Shown: positions 47,859-56,793, counted from the first letter of the stretch. The stretch is 64,000 bases of DNA from Afipia sp. P52-10 (GCF_000516555.1 NZ_AZSJ01000007.1:283065-347064); one strand, 5' to 3'. Numbers and translations are program-made. The notes: generated by a model from the letters alone, not told the origin.

Positions 47859-48758
47859 ATGACCGTCGATATCCAGAAGAGCGCGCCCCCACGAATCGCG
47901 CCGACCGGATTCCTGTTTCTCGGAATCATGTCGCTCGGCGCCGGAATCAATTGGCCAGTGCAGAAGCTCCTGCTCAGCGAGTGGCCGCCGATGTCGGCGC
48001 GGGGCCTGTCGGGCTTCGCGGGCGCGCTGGTGCTGGCTGCGCTGGCGGTGGCGCTCCGGCAGACGCTGCGGGTGCCGAACGGGATGTGGCCTCGGATCGT
48101 GATCTCGGCGCTGCTCAACATCACCTCCTGGGTGCTGATGATGGGCTACGCCTTGACGATCCTGCCGGCGAGCGAGGCCGCCATCATCGCCTACACCATG
48201 CCGGTGTGGACGGCGCTGCTGGCGTGGCCGGTGCTCGGCGAGCGGCTGACGCTGATGCGGGTGGTGGCGCTGCTGATGGCGTTTGCGGGCATCGCGGCGT
48301 TGATGGGCGGCAATTCGATCGAAGCAAGCCTCGTCAAGCTGCCGGGACTGATCCTGGCGCTGATCACCGCCGTCACCTACGCGCTCGGCACCATTTTCCT
48401 GAAACGCTTTCCGATCGCGATGCCGCCAGTCGCATCCGCCGCCTGGCAACTCGGCATCGGCTGCGCGCCGGTAGCGGTGCTCGGTCTCGCGATCGAGCGG
48501 CCGGAGATTGCAGCGCTCACGATCGTCGGCTGGCTGGCGCTGGCCTACAACACCACCGTCCAGCAATGCATCGGCTTCGTCTGCTGGCTCGCCGCGCTGC
48601 AACGGTTGCCCGCGTCGGTGGCGGCGATCGGCACCATGTTCGTGCCGATCATCGGTGTGATCGCTTCGGCCTATGCGCTCAATGAACCGCTCGGAGCGGC
48701 GCAGATCGCGGCCCTGGTCTTCACGATCGGCAGCGTCGTGCTGGCGGTGCGGTCGTGA
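47859..48758 (+). CDS. EamA/DMT family transporter (copy 1)
   Basis: 299 residues with ten transmembrane helices in two EamA halves: LGAGINWPVQKLLLSEWPP in the first and LITAVTYALGTIFLKRF in the second. GYALTILPASEAAIIAYTMPVWTALLAW is the conserved helix 4-5 motif. DMT exporters move amino acids, nucleosides or drugs; the substrate cannot be inferred. It overlaps the next gene by 4 nt (GTGA). Its closest relative in the window is that next gene, so the pair arose by duplication and may work as a heterodimer. Confidence 0.92.
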   Translation: MTVDIQKSAPPRIAPTGFLFLGIMSLGAGINWPVQKLLLSEWPPMSARGLSGFAGALVLAALAVALRQTLRVPNGMWPRIVISALLNITSWVLMMGYALTILPASEAAIIAYTMPVWTALLAWPVLGERLTLMRVVALLMAFAGIAALMGGNSIEASLVKLPGLILALITAVTYALGTIFLKRFPIAMPPVASAAWQLGIGCAPVAVLGLAIERPEIAALTIVGWLALAYNTTVQQCIGFVCWLAALQRLPASVAAIGTMFVPIIGVIASAYALNEPLGAAQIAALVFTIGSVVLAVRS

Positions 48759-49639
48759 ATGGCGCGCGCGACCGGATATCGGCGGCGGGCGTGATGTTCC
48801 TGCTGACAACGTCGGTCGGCTGGGGCTTGAACTGGCCGATCACCAAATACCTGCTGACCCAGTGGCCGCCATTGTCGGCGCGTGGCCTGAGCGGGGTCGC
48901 CGGCGCCTTGGCGCTGGCGCTCTATGCGGTGGCAACGGGCGTGAGTCTTAGGGTGCCGCGCGACCAATGGTTCCGGCTGGTCGTCTCGGCGGTGCTGAAC
49001 GTGTCGTTGTGGATGGCGGTGATGGGCTATGCGCTGGTGTGGCTGCCCGCGAGCGAAGCCGCCGTCATCGCCTACACGATGCCGATCTGGACGGCGCTCC
49101 TGGCCTGGCCGCTGCTTGGCGAACGGATGCGCTGGACGCGGGTGGTGGCACTGGTGATGGCCTTCATCGGGCTGGCGGCACTGCTTGGCGGCAACGACAT
49201 GACGATCAGCGTGACGAAACTGCCCGGTGTGCTGCTCGCGTTGAGCGGCGCGATCGGGTTCGCGTTCGGCACCATCTTTCTGAAGAAGCACCCGATCCAA
49301 CTGCCTGGCGTGACCTCGGCTGCCTGGCAGATCGGCGTTGGCTGCGCGCCGGTAGCGGCGGTCGGACTATTCGTCGAGCATCCGCAGCTGTCTGCGCTTA
49401 CGGCTGGCGGGTGGGTCGCGCTGGCCTATGCGACCTTCGGACAGTTCTGCATCGCCTATGTCTGCTGGTTCGCGGCGCTGGAGCGGCTGCCTGCGTCCGT
49501 GGCCGCGATCGGCACGATGCTGGTGCCGGTGATTGGTGTCGTGGTCTCCGGGCTCGCATTGCACGAGCCGCTCGGGCCTGCGCAGATCGCAGCCCTTGCC
49601 TGCACGGTCATCGGCGTTGCACTCGCGGCGCGCGCCTGA
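48755..49639 (+). CDS. EamA/DMT family transporter (copy 2)
   Basis: 294 residues, ten transmembrane helices, the same two-half architecture as copy 1 (GWGLNWPITKYLLTQWPP, GYALVWLPASEAAVIAYTMPIWTALLAW, SGAIGFAFGTIFLKKH). It starts with GTG 48755 inside the stop of copy 1, so translation is coupled. Extended near-identical motifs show that the two are tandem paralogues. The substrate is unknown. Confidence 0.92.
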   Translation: MNGARDRISAAGVMFLLTTSVGWGLNWPITKYLLTQWPPLSARGLSGVAGALALALYAVATGVSLRVPRDQWFRLVVSAVLNVSLWMAVMGYALVWLPASEAAVIAYTMPIWTALLAWPLLGERMRWTRVVALVMAFIGLAALLGGNDMTISVTKLPGVLLALSGAIGFAFGTIFLKKHPIQLPGVTSAAWQIGVGCAPVAAVGLFVEHPQLSALTAGGWVALAYATFGQFCIAYVCWFAALERLPASVAAIGTMLVPVIGVVVSGLALHEPLGPAQIAALACTVIGVALAARA

Positions 49640-49660
49640 TGCGTAACATGGCGCGAGTGG

Positions 49661-49692
49661 GCAAACGAAAACCGGCGCCAGGAAGCGCCGGT
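49661..49692 (-). terminator. terminator of the Gly-rich protein gene
   Basis: ACCGGCGC (49671-49678) pairs perfectly with GCGCCGGT (49685-49692) over a 6-nt loop; on the minus strand TTTTCGTTTG follows. It also lies 31 nt downstream of the EamA pair on the other strand. Confidence 0.75.
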
Positions 49693-49715
49693 AATCGAGA
49701 CGAAGTACCCGTTAG

Positions 49716-50270
49716 TTACGGGCAGGGATAACGGTTGCCGTCGTAATTCAGATAGGTGCGCGTACGCGGATCGTAGGACCGATAGCGCTGGCGGCAATAG
49801 GCGTCGTCTGCCGCAGACGATGACGGTGCGGGAACATAGGCATACCCGTCGTCATAATCGTCGTCATAGTAATAGGACGAGCCGTAGTACGGCGAAGCGA
49901 GGGCGCCACCAAGCAGCAGGCCCGTACCGAAGCCGATGCCCGGGCCGACCCAATGCCGGTGACGATGCCAACCGCCGCCGCCCCAGCCGGGGCGTCCGCC
50001 CCAACCGGGCCGGCCGGCCCAGCCGCCACCGCCGGGCGGCCGCACGATAGCGCCGCCGCCAGCCTTAAGGCCGCCTCCGCCCATATGGAAACCACCTCCG
50101 CCGCCGCCCATGCGGATGCCGCCGCCACCGCCGCCGCCTCCACCCATGCGGGCACCGCCGCCGCCACCGCCGCCTGCCTTCAATCCCTGGGCGGTCGCCA
50201 TCGATGCCGTCATCAACGGAAACGCCAGGGCGAGCAGGGATGCTGCCGCCATCAATTTGAAACTACGCAT
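49716..50270 (-). CDS. Gly-rich exported protein with BA14K-like C-terminus
   Basis: 184 residues. A signal peptide (1-28, ending ATAQG) precedes about 70 residues of glycine runs with Met, Ala or Trp between them, then a hydrophobic LLLGGALAS segment, a Tyr/Asp-rich patch, and a C-terminal DDAYCRQRYRSYDPRTRTYL. That end is the BA14K motif, a family of lectin-like surface proteins in Brucella and Bradyrhizobium. It probably sits at the cell surface or in the outer membrane. GGAG lies 8 nt before the ATG. Monocistronic with its own terminator. Confidence 0.85.
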   Translation of the reverse strand: MRSFKLMAAASLLALAFPLMTASMATAQGLKAGGGGGGGARMGGGGGGGGGIRMGGGGGGFHMGGGGLKAGGGAIVRPPGGGGWAGRPGWGGRPGWGGGGWHRHRHWVGPGIGFGTGLLLGGALASPYYGSSYYYDDDYDDGYAYVPAPSSSAADDAYCRQRYRSYDPRTRTYLNYDGNRYPCP

Positions 50271-50610
50271 AAAAGGTCTCCCCGCATGTCATGAGCAGCT
50301 GAACCGAGCAGCTAAGCCGCGAACGGCCGGGATGTTCCATGTGCTCACAGGCTTGTCATCCGCTCCGGAACGAGAGCAGACATCCCATGTACTCAGTCTG
50401 AACAAATTAAGCCGGTTTCGAGGCAGGGAACCAGCCTGGGCCAAATTCGAGGTTCGAATTGAGGTTCTTTACGTATACTTTTGTTTTTCCGGGATTCTTC
50501 TCGTTCGCTGTCCCAGCATCCCGGGGGGCGCGCGGGCTTGCACCGGGTGCTGGACAACGTCCGCGGTGAATGCCATCAAGGCTCGACGTTTTGCTCCGGA
50601 TTCCCGCACG
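50271..50610. other. upstream region of NDUFA12
   Basis: 340 nt between the divergent Gly-rich and NDUFA12 genes. The open frame crossing it (from 50110) is Arg/Pro-rich in its first part and unlike protein. An AT-rich patch at 50440-50490 (TTACGTATACTTTTG) is a probable promoter zone, but no well-spaced -35/-10 pair was identified. Confidence 0.5.
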
Positions 50611-51021
50611 ATGAAGCAGTTTTTCCTGAAGATCTTCACCTGGTGGAACAGCCAGACCTTCGGCACCCAGGTTTGGACCGCTCTCTACGGCGAGTTCGTC
50701 GGTGAAGACGAGAACGGCAACCGTTATTACCGGACCAAGGGCGGCAAGATCGATCCGACGCTCGGCTTCGAGCGACGCTGGGTGATCTACAACGGCTATG
50801 CCGAGGCTTCGACCATCACCGCAGACTGGCACGGCTGGATGCACCACACCGTGGACGTGCCGCCGACCGAATTGAATTACAAGCCGCGCGAGTGGGAGAA
50901 GCCGCATCGGGCAAACCTGACCGGCACCGCTGGCGCGTACCGGCCATCGGGCTCGATGCTGGCCTCAGGCCGCCGTCCGAAGGCGACCGGCGATTACCAG
51001 GCCTGGACGCCGGGTCAGTAA
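50611..51021 (+). CDS. NADH:ubiquinone oxidoreductase NDUFA12-family subunit
   Basis: 136 residues, the bacterial counterpart of the 17.2-kDa accessory subunit of complex I. Family segments are FTWWNSQTFGTQVWT, GEFVGEDENGNRYY, ERRWVIYNGYAEAS and DWHGWMHH. It is found in alphaproteobacteria and mitochondria, where it contacts the peripheral arm near NuoI. The tail is Pro/Gly-rich. The frame is open upstream, but ATG 50611 gives the usual start. A long inverted repeat follows the stop. In many Rhizobiales it lies close to DUF2155, aat and accBC; all of these are in this window but spread over 13 kb. Confidence 0.92.
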   Translation: MKQFFLKIFTWWNSQTFGTQVWTALYGEFVGEDENGNRYYRTKGGKIDPTLGFERRWVIYNGYAEASTITADWHGWMHHTVDVPPTELNYKPREWEKPHRANLTGTAGAYRPSGSMLASGRRPKATGDYQAWTPGQ

Positions 51022-51041
51022 CGGCGCCAACTCTGTTCTGA

Positions 51042-51078
51042 CGAACGCCTGCCATGGATTCGCCATGGCGGGCGTTCG
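51042..51078 (+). terminator. 16-bp hairpin after NDUFA12
   Basis: CGAACGCCTGCCATGG (51042-51057) and CCATGGCGGGCGTTCG (51063-51078) pair over a 5-nt loop with a single T-G wobble. It begins 21 nt after the stop. No T-tract follows. Confidence 0.6.
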
Positions 51079-51180
51079 CATGTTGAACCGGCATTTGTCC
51101 GCGCTAGACAGCATCAGCCTGTCGCTGCGCCGGCAACTTTCGCTATGCTAACCTGCGAAATCGGCGACCGGAGTTTGGCC

Positions 51181-51585
51181 ATGGCGAAGTCCTGGACCGA
51201 CAAGTTCAATGATCCACGCCCGCATCAGGTGAAGCCCGTGCCGGTCGATATCGCCGGCATGAAGAAGGGCGAGATTATGCTGGTGCCGACGCCGAAGATC
51301 ATCGACGCCTTCATTGCGAGAATTCCGCGCGGGCAGGGCATGGACGTGAAGACCTTCCGCGCCAAACTCGCCAGAACCTACAAGGCAGAGGTGACGTGTC
51401 CGATCACCACCGCCATTCATCTGCGCACCGTCGCGGAGATGGCGCTGGAACGGCACCAACAGGGCGCCAAGCTCGCCGAGGTCACACCGTTCTGGCGGGT
51501 GCTCGACGAGCGCACGCCGGTCGCGGCGAAGCTCTCCTGCGGCACCGCGTTCGTGAAGAAGCAGCGCAAGGCGGAAGGGCTTTGA
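51181..51585 (+). CDS. conserved hypothetical protein, 134 residues
   Basis: MAKSWTDKFNDPRPHQVKP, GMKKGEIMLVPTPKIIDAF and later VTCPITTAIHLRTVAEMALE with TPFWRVLDERTP and KLSCG. The order CPI...PFWRV is faintly reminiscent of the C-terminal DNA-binding domain of alkyltransferase-like proteins, with Trp where they have the PCH/PWH motif, but I cannot claim homology. GGAG lies 6 nt before ATG 51181. No signal peptide; cytosolic. Unlinked to its neighbours. Confidence 0.75.
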   Translation: MAKSWTDKFNDPRPHQVKPVPVDIAGMKKGEIMLVPTPKIIDAFIARIPRGQGMDVKTFRAKLARTYKAEVTCPITTAIHLRTVAEMALERHQQGAKLAEVTPFWRVLDERTPVAAKLSCGTAFVKKQRKAEGL

Positions 51586-51674
51586 CGCGCGGACTTTGAT
51601 ACGCCGGAGCGATTGAGCCTGCTCTCTCTTGATCGCCTGCGTTTGAGCTGTGCGTAATGCTCTTTGAGGCGGCG

Positions 51675-52382
51675 TCAGCCGGCCGAGGCCGCGAGCCGTG
51701 CGGCGGCCTGCTCGACGGCAGCCATGCGTTGCGATTGGCCTGCTGCCGCGGAGGTGATGCGCTGGGTGATTCGTTGCACCACCTCGGGAGGAGCCGTGTC
51801 CGGCGAACCAGCATTGAATGGCGGCGCCGGATCGTACTCTAGCATCAACTGGATCGTCTGCGCGGTGGTGCGGTCGGAGAGCTTCTCCGCCAGCGTTAGG
51901 CCAAAGTCGATACCGGCGGTGACACCGCCGCCGGTGATACGGTTGCGATCGACGCAGACGCGCGTCTTCTCCACGGCGACGCCAAGCTTGTCGAGCAACG
52001 GTATGGCCGACCAGTGGGTGGCCGCCCTGTAGCCACCGAGCAGACCCGCCGCCGCCAGCACCAGCGAACCGGTGCAGACCGAGGTGACGTAGCGCGCGTT
52101 GGCCGCCTGCTTGCGCAGGAATGCGAGCACCTCCTCGTCGTTCAGCAAGGCGTCGGTGCCGAAGCCGCCAGGGACGCAAATGACGTCGAGCTGAGGGCAA
52201 TCAAAGAATGTCGCCGTCGGCGTGATCGTCAATGCGGTGTCGCTCGCCACTGGCTCGATCCGCTTCCAGATCAGGTATGTCTTTGCTCCCGGCACGCGGC
52301 TCAACACCTGCAGGGGGCCGGTGAAATCGAGCTGGGTGACGTTCGGAAACACGACGAAGCCGATGTGAATGGTGTCTGCCAT
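51675..52382 (-). CDS. DJ-1/PfpI family protein, isonitrile hydratase-like
   Basis: 235 residues. The DJ-1/PfpI fold shows GFVVFPNVTQLDFTGP with D19, VPGGFGTDALL, and the nucleophile elbow SVCTGSLVLAAAG with C103. The Asp plus Cys arrangement equals that of Pseudomonas isonitrile hydratase (InhA), which hydrates isonitriles to N-substituted formamides. Many annotated relatives are untested. It is divergent from a GlxA-type regulator with a 114-nt shared promoter region, a common pairing for regulator and target. It ends with an Ala/Gln-rich helix. Confidence 0.85.
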   Translation of the reverse strand: MADTIHIGFVVFPNVTQLDFTGPLQVLSRVPGAKTYLIWKRIEPVASDTALTITPTATFFDCPQLDVICVPGGFGTDALLNDEEVLAFLRKQAANARYVTSVCTGSLVLAAAGLLGGYRAATHWSAIPLLDKLGVAVEKTRVCVDRNRITGGGVTAGIDFGLTLAEKLSDRTTAQTIQLMLEYDPAPPFNAGSPDTAPPEVVQRITQRITSAAAGQSQRMAAVEQAAARLAASAG

Positions 52383-52496
52383 GGGGCGCTCCTGCGGGCA
52401 TAGGCTTGCTTGACGCGATCAACCTCGCATGCTTGGCTGATGGCATAAATGACATATTTCCCTCGATTTCAGACATAGCCGCCGGAGCGAGCGATT

Positions 52497-53441
52497 ATGG
52501 CCGGTATCGGCATCCTGGTGTTTCCCGATTTCCAACTGCTGGATGCAAGCGGGCCGATCGCGGCGTTCGAGATCGCACACCGCTTCAGCGGCAAGCGGCC
52601 ACAGATCACGGTCTTCGCGTCGAAGGCGGGAGCGGTGCGTTCGTCATCGGGCGTCGCGATCCAGGCGCGGGGCATCAAGGGAGCGGCGCTGCCGCATACG
52701 CTGATCGTTGCGGGGGGTGACGGGACGCGTGGAGCAATCGCCGATGCGCGGCTGATGAATTTCGTCCGCGCGGCCGCTCGCAACGGACGCCGCGTCGCGA
52801 GCGTCTGTTCGGGCTCCTACATTCTGGCTGAAGCGGGACTGCTCGACGGCCGCCGCGCTACCACCCATTGGGGGCGAACGCAGCACTTTCTCGCGCGCTA
52901 TCCGAAGGTCAAGCTCGAGCCGGACCGGATCTACGTACAGGACGGCAACATCTGGAGTTCGGCCGGCATCACCGCTGGGATCGATCTCGCGCTGGCGATG
53001 ATCGAGGACGATTTCGGCGAGGCAATCGCCCGCCAGGCCGCGCGCCAGCTCGTCGTTTATCACCGCCGTCCGGGCGGCCAATCACAGTTCTCGGCGCTGC
53101 TCGAACTGACGTCGCCGACCGGCCGTTTCAAGCCGCTGCTGGCGTGGGCGCGCGAGCACCTCGACCAGCCGCTTACTGTCGAACGTCTCGCCGAGCAGGC
53201 GCGTATGAGTGCGCGACACTTCTCGCGCAGTTTCACCGCCGAGCTTGGCGTCTCGCCGTCGAAGGCGGTCGAGCGATTGCGGATCGAGGTCGCGCGCAGC
53301 CGCGTGCAATCGGGCTCTGAGCCGATCGAAATGATCGCACAATCATCCGGTTTCGGCGATGCGGAGCGGATGCGGCGTGCATTCGTACGCACCTTCGGTC
53401 ACCCGCCGCAGTCGTTGCGGCGGGCCGCGCGCTTGGCGTGA
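52497..53441 (+). CDS. GlxA family transcription regulator (DJ-1-like domain plus AraC-type HTH)
   Basis: 314 residues. Residues 1 to about 190 form a DJ-1/PfpI domain (GILVFPDFQLLDASGP, SVCSGSYILAEAG with C104), the same fold as the divergently encoded enzyme. Residues about 215-312 form the AraC-type double helix-turn-helix (LAEQARMSARHFSRSFTAELGVSP, then IAQSSGFGDAERMRRAF). The domain probably senses the ligand; the nucleophile Cys is kept. GGAGCGAG precedes ATG 52497. It probably controls 51675-52382 through the shared promoter region. Confidence 0.92.
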   Translation: MAGIGILVFPDFQLLDASGPIAAFEIAHRFSGKRPQITVFASKAGAVRSSSGVAIQARGIKGAALPHTLIVAGGDGTRGAIADARLMNFVRAAARNGRRVASVCSGSYILAEAGLLDGRRATTHWGRTQHFLARYPKVKLEPDRIYVQDGNIWSSAGITAGIDLALAMIEDDFGEAIARQAARQLVVYHRRPGGQSQFSALLELTSPTGRFKPLLAWAREHLDQPLTVERLAEQARMSARHFSRSFTAELGVSPSKAVERLRIEVARSRVQSGSEPIEMIAQSSGFGDAERMRRAFVRTFGHPPQSLRRAARLA

Positions 53442-53516
53442 GGAGCTGCGCGACATCGAGCGAGATGCATCACGCGCGCGTACGCGCACCTAAAGGCGTG
53501 CGGGCTTAGACCAAGG

Positions 53517-54455
53517 CTAGGCGCGGGCCTTCAGCCAGGCTGCGACCTCGCGGGCAGCAACGTTGGCCTCGGGCAGGATCTTGCCCATGGTGATGAAGCC
53601 ATGAAACTGTCCGGGAAAGTGGCTGTAGGCAACGTCGATGCCGGCGTCCTTCAGCCGTTCGGCATATTCGGCACCTTCGTCGTGCAGCGGATCGGCGCCG
53701 CAGGTCATGACGTAAGCCGGGGGCAGGCCCTTGAAGTCCTTGATCCGCAGTGGCGAGGCGCGCCAGTCGTCGATGTCACCGTTGCCGTTCAGATACTGCG
53801 TGCGGAACCAGCCGATCAGCGAGCGGGTCAAGAGCGCGCCAGTATCGGGATCGAGATGCGAGGGATGCGACATGGAGAAATCGGTCGCGGGATAGATCAG
53901 CACCTGGCCGGCAAGTTTCGGTCCGCCGGAATCGCGCGCATGAATGGCGACCACGGCGGACAGGTTGCCACCGGCGCTGTCGCCGCCGATGAAGATGCGG
54001 TTCGGATCGATGCCGAATGTGCTGGCGTTGTCGGCAATCCAGCGGGTTGCGGCGATCGAGTCGTCCACGGCGGCCGGAAATTTGTGCTCGGGCGCAAGCC
54101 GGTATTCGATCGACACGACGATGATGCCCGCATCGTTGGCGAGGGTGCGGCAGAGCACATCATGGGAGTCGATGTTGCCGATCACGAATCCGCCGCCGTG
54201 AATGTAGATCAATGCGGCCGCTGTGCCAGTCGCTGCCGCCGGTTTGTAGACCCGCAACGGGATCGGGCCCGCAGGCGAGGGTGCAGAGATATCCTCCACC
54301 GAGGCGACGTGCGGCGGCTCCGGTTGCGAGGCGGCGCGTGCGGCCATGTACGCCTCGCGCGCTTCCGGCGGCGACATCGTCTCGTAGGACGGCCGGTTGG
54401 CATCACGAAAAGCCTTCATCACCGCGGCGGCAGACGGATCGAGCACGACGGACAT
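53517..54455 (-). CDS. HSL-family alpha/beta hydrolase (copy A)
   Basis: 312 residues, family IV (hormone-sensitive-lipase-like) esterase. The oxyanion motif HGGGF is at 86-90, the nucleophile in GGDSAGGN (S160), the acid in GADPLHDEG and the base His in QFHGF. YRLAPEHKFPAAVDD is the usual family segment. There is no signal peptide, so it is cytosolic; substrates are short-chain esters by family, otherwise unknown. AGGAGG precedes the ATG. It is closely similar along its whole length to the next gene (54597-55538), which lies 141 nt upstream on the same strand. Confidence 0.93.
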   Translation of the reverse strand: MSVVLDPSAAAVMKAFRDANRPSYETMSPPEAREAYMAARAASQPEPPHVASVEDISAPSPAGPIPLRVYKPAAATGTAAALIYIHGGGFVIGNIDSHDVLCRTLANDAGIIVVSIEYRLAPEHKFPAAVDDSIAATRWIADNASTFGIDPNRIFIGGDSAGGNLSAVVAIHARDSGGPKLAGQVLIYPATDFSMSHPSHLDPDTGALLTRSLIGWFRTQYLNGNGDIDDWRASPLRIKDFKGLPPAYVMTCGADPLHDEGAEYAERLKDAGIDVAYSHFPGQFHGFITMGKILPEANVAAREVAAWLKARA

Positions 54456-54596
54456 GGATGTTTCCTCCTGTGCTGTTTTTTGCGAACCGGGCGCTCTGCG
54501 TCAGCACGATCGCCCGCGTTTTTGGGGCTTATCGGTCTTAGAGAGTTGGCGTCGCGCTTTGCCCCTAGCGCGACGCCTTGAAGTCACGCCTCGACG

Positions 54597-55538
54597 TTAC
54601 GCCTTGGACTTGAGCCAGGCCGCAATCTCGCTGGTGAGGGTGTTGGCCTCGGGCAGCAGTTTGCCCATGGTCCAGAAGCCATGGAATTGGCCGGGATAGT
54701 CGCTGTAGGCAACCTCGACGCCGGACGCCTGCAGGCGGTCCTTGTACTCGACGCCTTCGTCATGCAGTGGGTCGGCGCCGCAGGTGATCACCAGTGCCCG
54801 CGGCAGGCCCTTGAGATCCTTCACCCGCGCTGGCGACGCGCGCCAGTCGTCAACGTCGCCGGTGCCGTTCAGGTAGTGATCCTTGAACCAGCGCATCAGC
54901 GAGTGGGTCAGCAGGACGTCGGTATCCGGATCGCGATGCGAGGGATGCGACAACGCGAGGTCGGTGGTGGGATAGATCAGCACCTGACCAGCGAACTTCG
55001 GGCCGCCCTTGTCGCGGGCATGGATGGTGACGACCGCGGTGAGATTGCCGCCGGCGCTGTCGCCGCCGACGAAGATCCGGTTCGGATCGATGCCGAGCTT
55101 GGCGGCATTGTCGACGACCCATTGCGTCGCCGCGATCGCATCGATGGCGGCCGCTGGAAATTTGTGCTCGGGAGCAAGACGATAGTCGACGGCCACGACG
55201 ATGAAGCCTGCCTGGTCGGCGACCATGCGGCAGACCACGTCGTGGGAATCGAGGTCGCCGATCACCCAGCCGCCGCCGTGATAGAACACGAGAGCCGGAG
55301 CGGGATGGCCGAGCGGTGCCTTCGGCTTGTAGACGCGCAGCGGGATCGGCCCGTCCGGCGACGGGGCGGAGATATTTTCGACCGAGGCGAGCTCGGGCGG
55401 ATCGGGTTGCACCACGGCGCGGCCGAGTGCGGACGCCGCGCGGGCTTCCGGCGCGGGCATCGTCTCGTACTTCGGCCGGTTCGCCTCGCGGAAGGCCTTG
55501 ATGACGGCGGCGGCGGACGGGTCGAGTACGACGGGCAT
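54597..55538 (-). CDS. HSL-family alpha/beta hydrolase (copy B)
   Basis: 313 residues, with the same order of motifs as copy A: FYHGGGWV, GGDSAGGN, GADPLHDEGVEY and QFHGFWTMGK. GGAGGAAAC precedes the ATG. The two genes start and end with nearly the same residues, so they are a tandem duplication that has since diverged. Substrate unknown. An operon with copy A is possible, as the gap is 141 nt with no terminator. Confidence 0.93.
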   Translation of the reverse strand: MPVVLDPSAAAVIKAFREANRPKYETMPAPEARAASALGRAVVQPDPPELASVENISAPSPDGPIPLRVYKPKAPLGHPAPALVFYHGGGWVIGDLDSHDVVCRMVADQAGFIVVAVDYRLAPEHKFPAAAIDAIAATQWVVDNAAKLGIDPNRIFVGGDSAGGNLTAVVTIHARDKGGPKFAGQVLIYPTTDLALSHPSHRDPDTDVLLTHSLMRWFKDHYLNGTGDVDDWRASPARVKDLKGLPRALVITCGADPLHDEGVEYKDRLQASGVEVAYSDYPGQFHGFWTMGKLLPEANTLTSEIAAWLKSKA

Positions 55539-55840
55539 CGTGAGTTTCCTCCAAATTGCGTTTTTGTCGCCGTGTTGTAGGCGGCTGATCTGACTATCTC
55601 ATCGCCAACCGGCTCTGACCAGTGCGGCCAAAGCACGTCCCTGCATGCGCAGATCGCGACCAGCGCATGCGAGCCTGCAATCCGCACAGTCGCTTCCGAT
55701 GAAACTCCAGTCCGCCGGTGATCGGATTGCAAATCTCGCAGGGAACTCCGGCGGTTACGCCCTTTCCATGCCGTATTCAGCGTGTTAACCCGACGTTTGA
55801 GCGGCCTTGCGATCCTGCGAGCCCGATTCGCCTTTGGTTG
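55539..55840. other. divergent intergenic region upstream of DUF2155
   Basis: 302 nt between esterase copy B and the DUF2155 gene. It holds the promoters of both. The open frame from 55718 leading into DUF2155 is not used, since the signal peptide begins later. No palindrome or repeat stands out. Confidence 0.5.
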
Positions 55841-56746
55841 ATGTCGCGCGCAATGCTTCGATCCGCCTCATTCATCCTTCTTGCCGCGATGACAGCCGCA
55901 GGACTTGTGTATCCGGTGCCATCGCTGGCCCAGTACTTCGGCAATCAGCCGCCACGCCCGCCAGGCAATGTCGGTGCCCAGGAGCGGGTGCAGGACCCCG
56001 ACGCGGAAGACGTGCCGGACATTCCGCAGGGACGCATTCTGCCGGCGCCGAACCGGCTGCCGCCGGGCGGGAGCATCCCGCCGCCAGGATCGGTGCAGTC
56101 GCAGCCCTTGCCGATGCCGCCGCAGCAACAGCCCGGATCGCCGCCAGCCGGTCCCGCCGTCGCCACGCCGAACCCGCTGCCAGGCCTGCCGCCCGGTCAG
56201 CGCCAGCCGCGGGGAACGCCTGCGGCCGCCCCCGCGACCGTGCAGCCGGGTGACGAGATCGTCACTGCGCCGCCGGCGCAAAAGATCGTCAACAAGCAGG
56301 CGGTGTTTGCCGGGCTCGACAAGATCACCGGCCGTATCATCAAGTTCGACGTCGATATCGGCGAGACCGTGCAGTTCGGTGCGCTGCGGGTGAAGCCGCA
56401 GGCCTGCTACACGCGGCCCGCGACCGAGGCGACCAACACCGATGCCTTTGTCGAGGTGGACGAGATCACCCTGCAGGGCGAGGTCAAGCGCATCTTCTCG
56501 GGGTGGATGTTTGCGGCAAGTCCCGGCCTGCACGGCGTTGAGCATCCGATCTACGACGTGTGGCTGACTGACTGCAAAGGTCCGGATGCGACCGTTGCCA
56601 GCGCGCAGCCCGAGCCGCCACCGCGTGCGCCGCCGGCTCAGAAGCAGCGGCAACCGGCCCGGCGGCAGGCGCCTCCGCCACCTCCGCCGCCGCAATACCA
56701 GCCGCAGTATCAGCCCCAGCCCGCGCCGCTGCCAGGCTTCCGCTGA
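55841..56746 (+). CDS. DUF2155 family exported protein
   Basis: 301 residues. A signal peptide (ending PSLAQ) is followed by about 130 residues of Pro/Gly/Gln-rich low-complexity sequence, then the DUF2155 domain (KQAVFAGLDKITGRI, VQFGALRVKPQACYTRP, GWMFAASPGLHGVEHPIYDVWLTDCK) with a conserved Cys pair, and a Pro/Gln-rich tail. The domain is alphaproteobacterial and periplasmic, and its function is not known. The Pro-rich flanks are longer than in most members. ATG 55841 is chosen because it starts the signal peptide; ATG 55853 is an alternative. Confidence 0.88.
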   Translation: MSRAMLRSASFILLAAMTAAGLVYPVPSLAQYFGNQPPRPPGNVGAQERVQDPDAEDVPDIPQGRILPAPNRLPPGGSIPPPGSVQSQPLPMPPQQQPGSPPAGPAVATPNPLPGLPPGQRQPRGTPAAAPATVQPGDEIVTAPPAQKIVNKQAVFAGLDKITGRIIKFDVDIGETVQFGALRVKPQACYTRPATEATNTDAFVEVDEITLQGEVKRIFSGWMFAASPGLHGVEHPIYDVWLTDCKGPDATVASAQPEPPPRAPPAQKQRQPARRQAPPPPPPPQYQPQYQPQPAPLPGFR

Positions 56747-56793
56747 GCGCGAAGCCGTTGGGCGCTTAGTCTTTGATGCCAAGCCTTTGAAAG

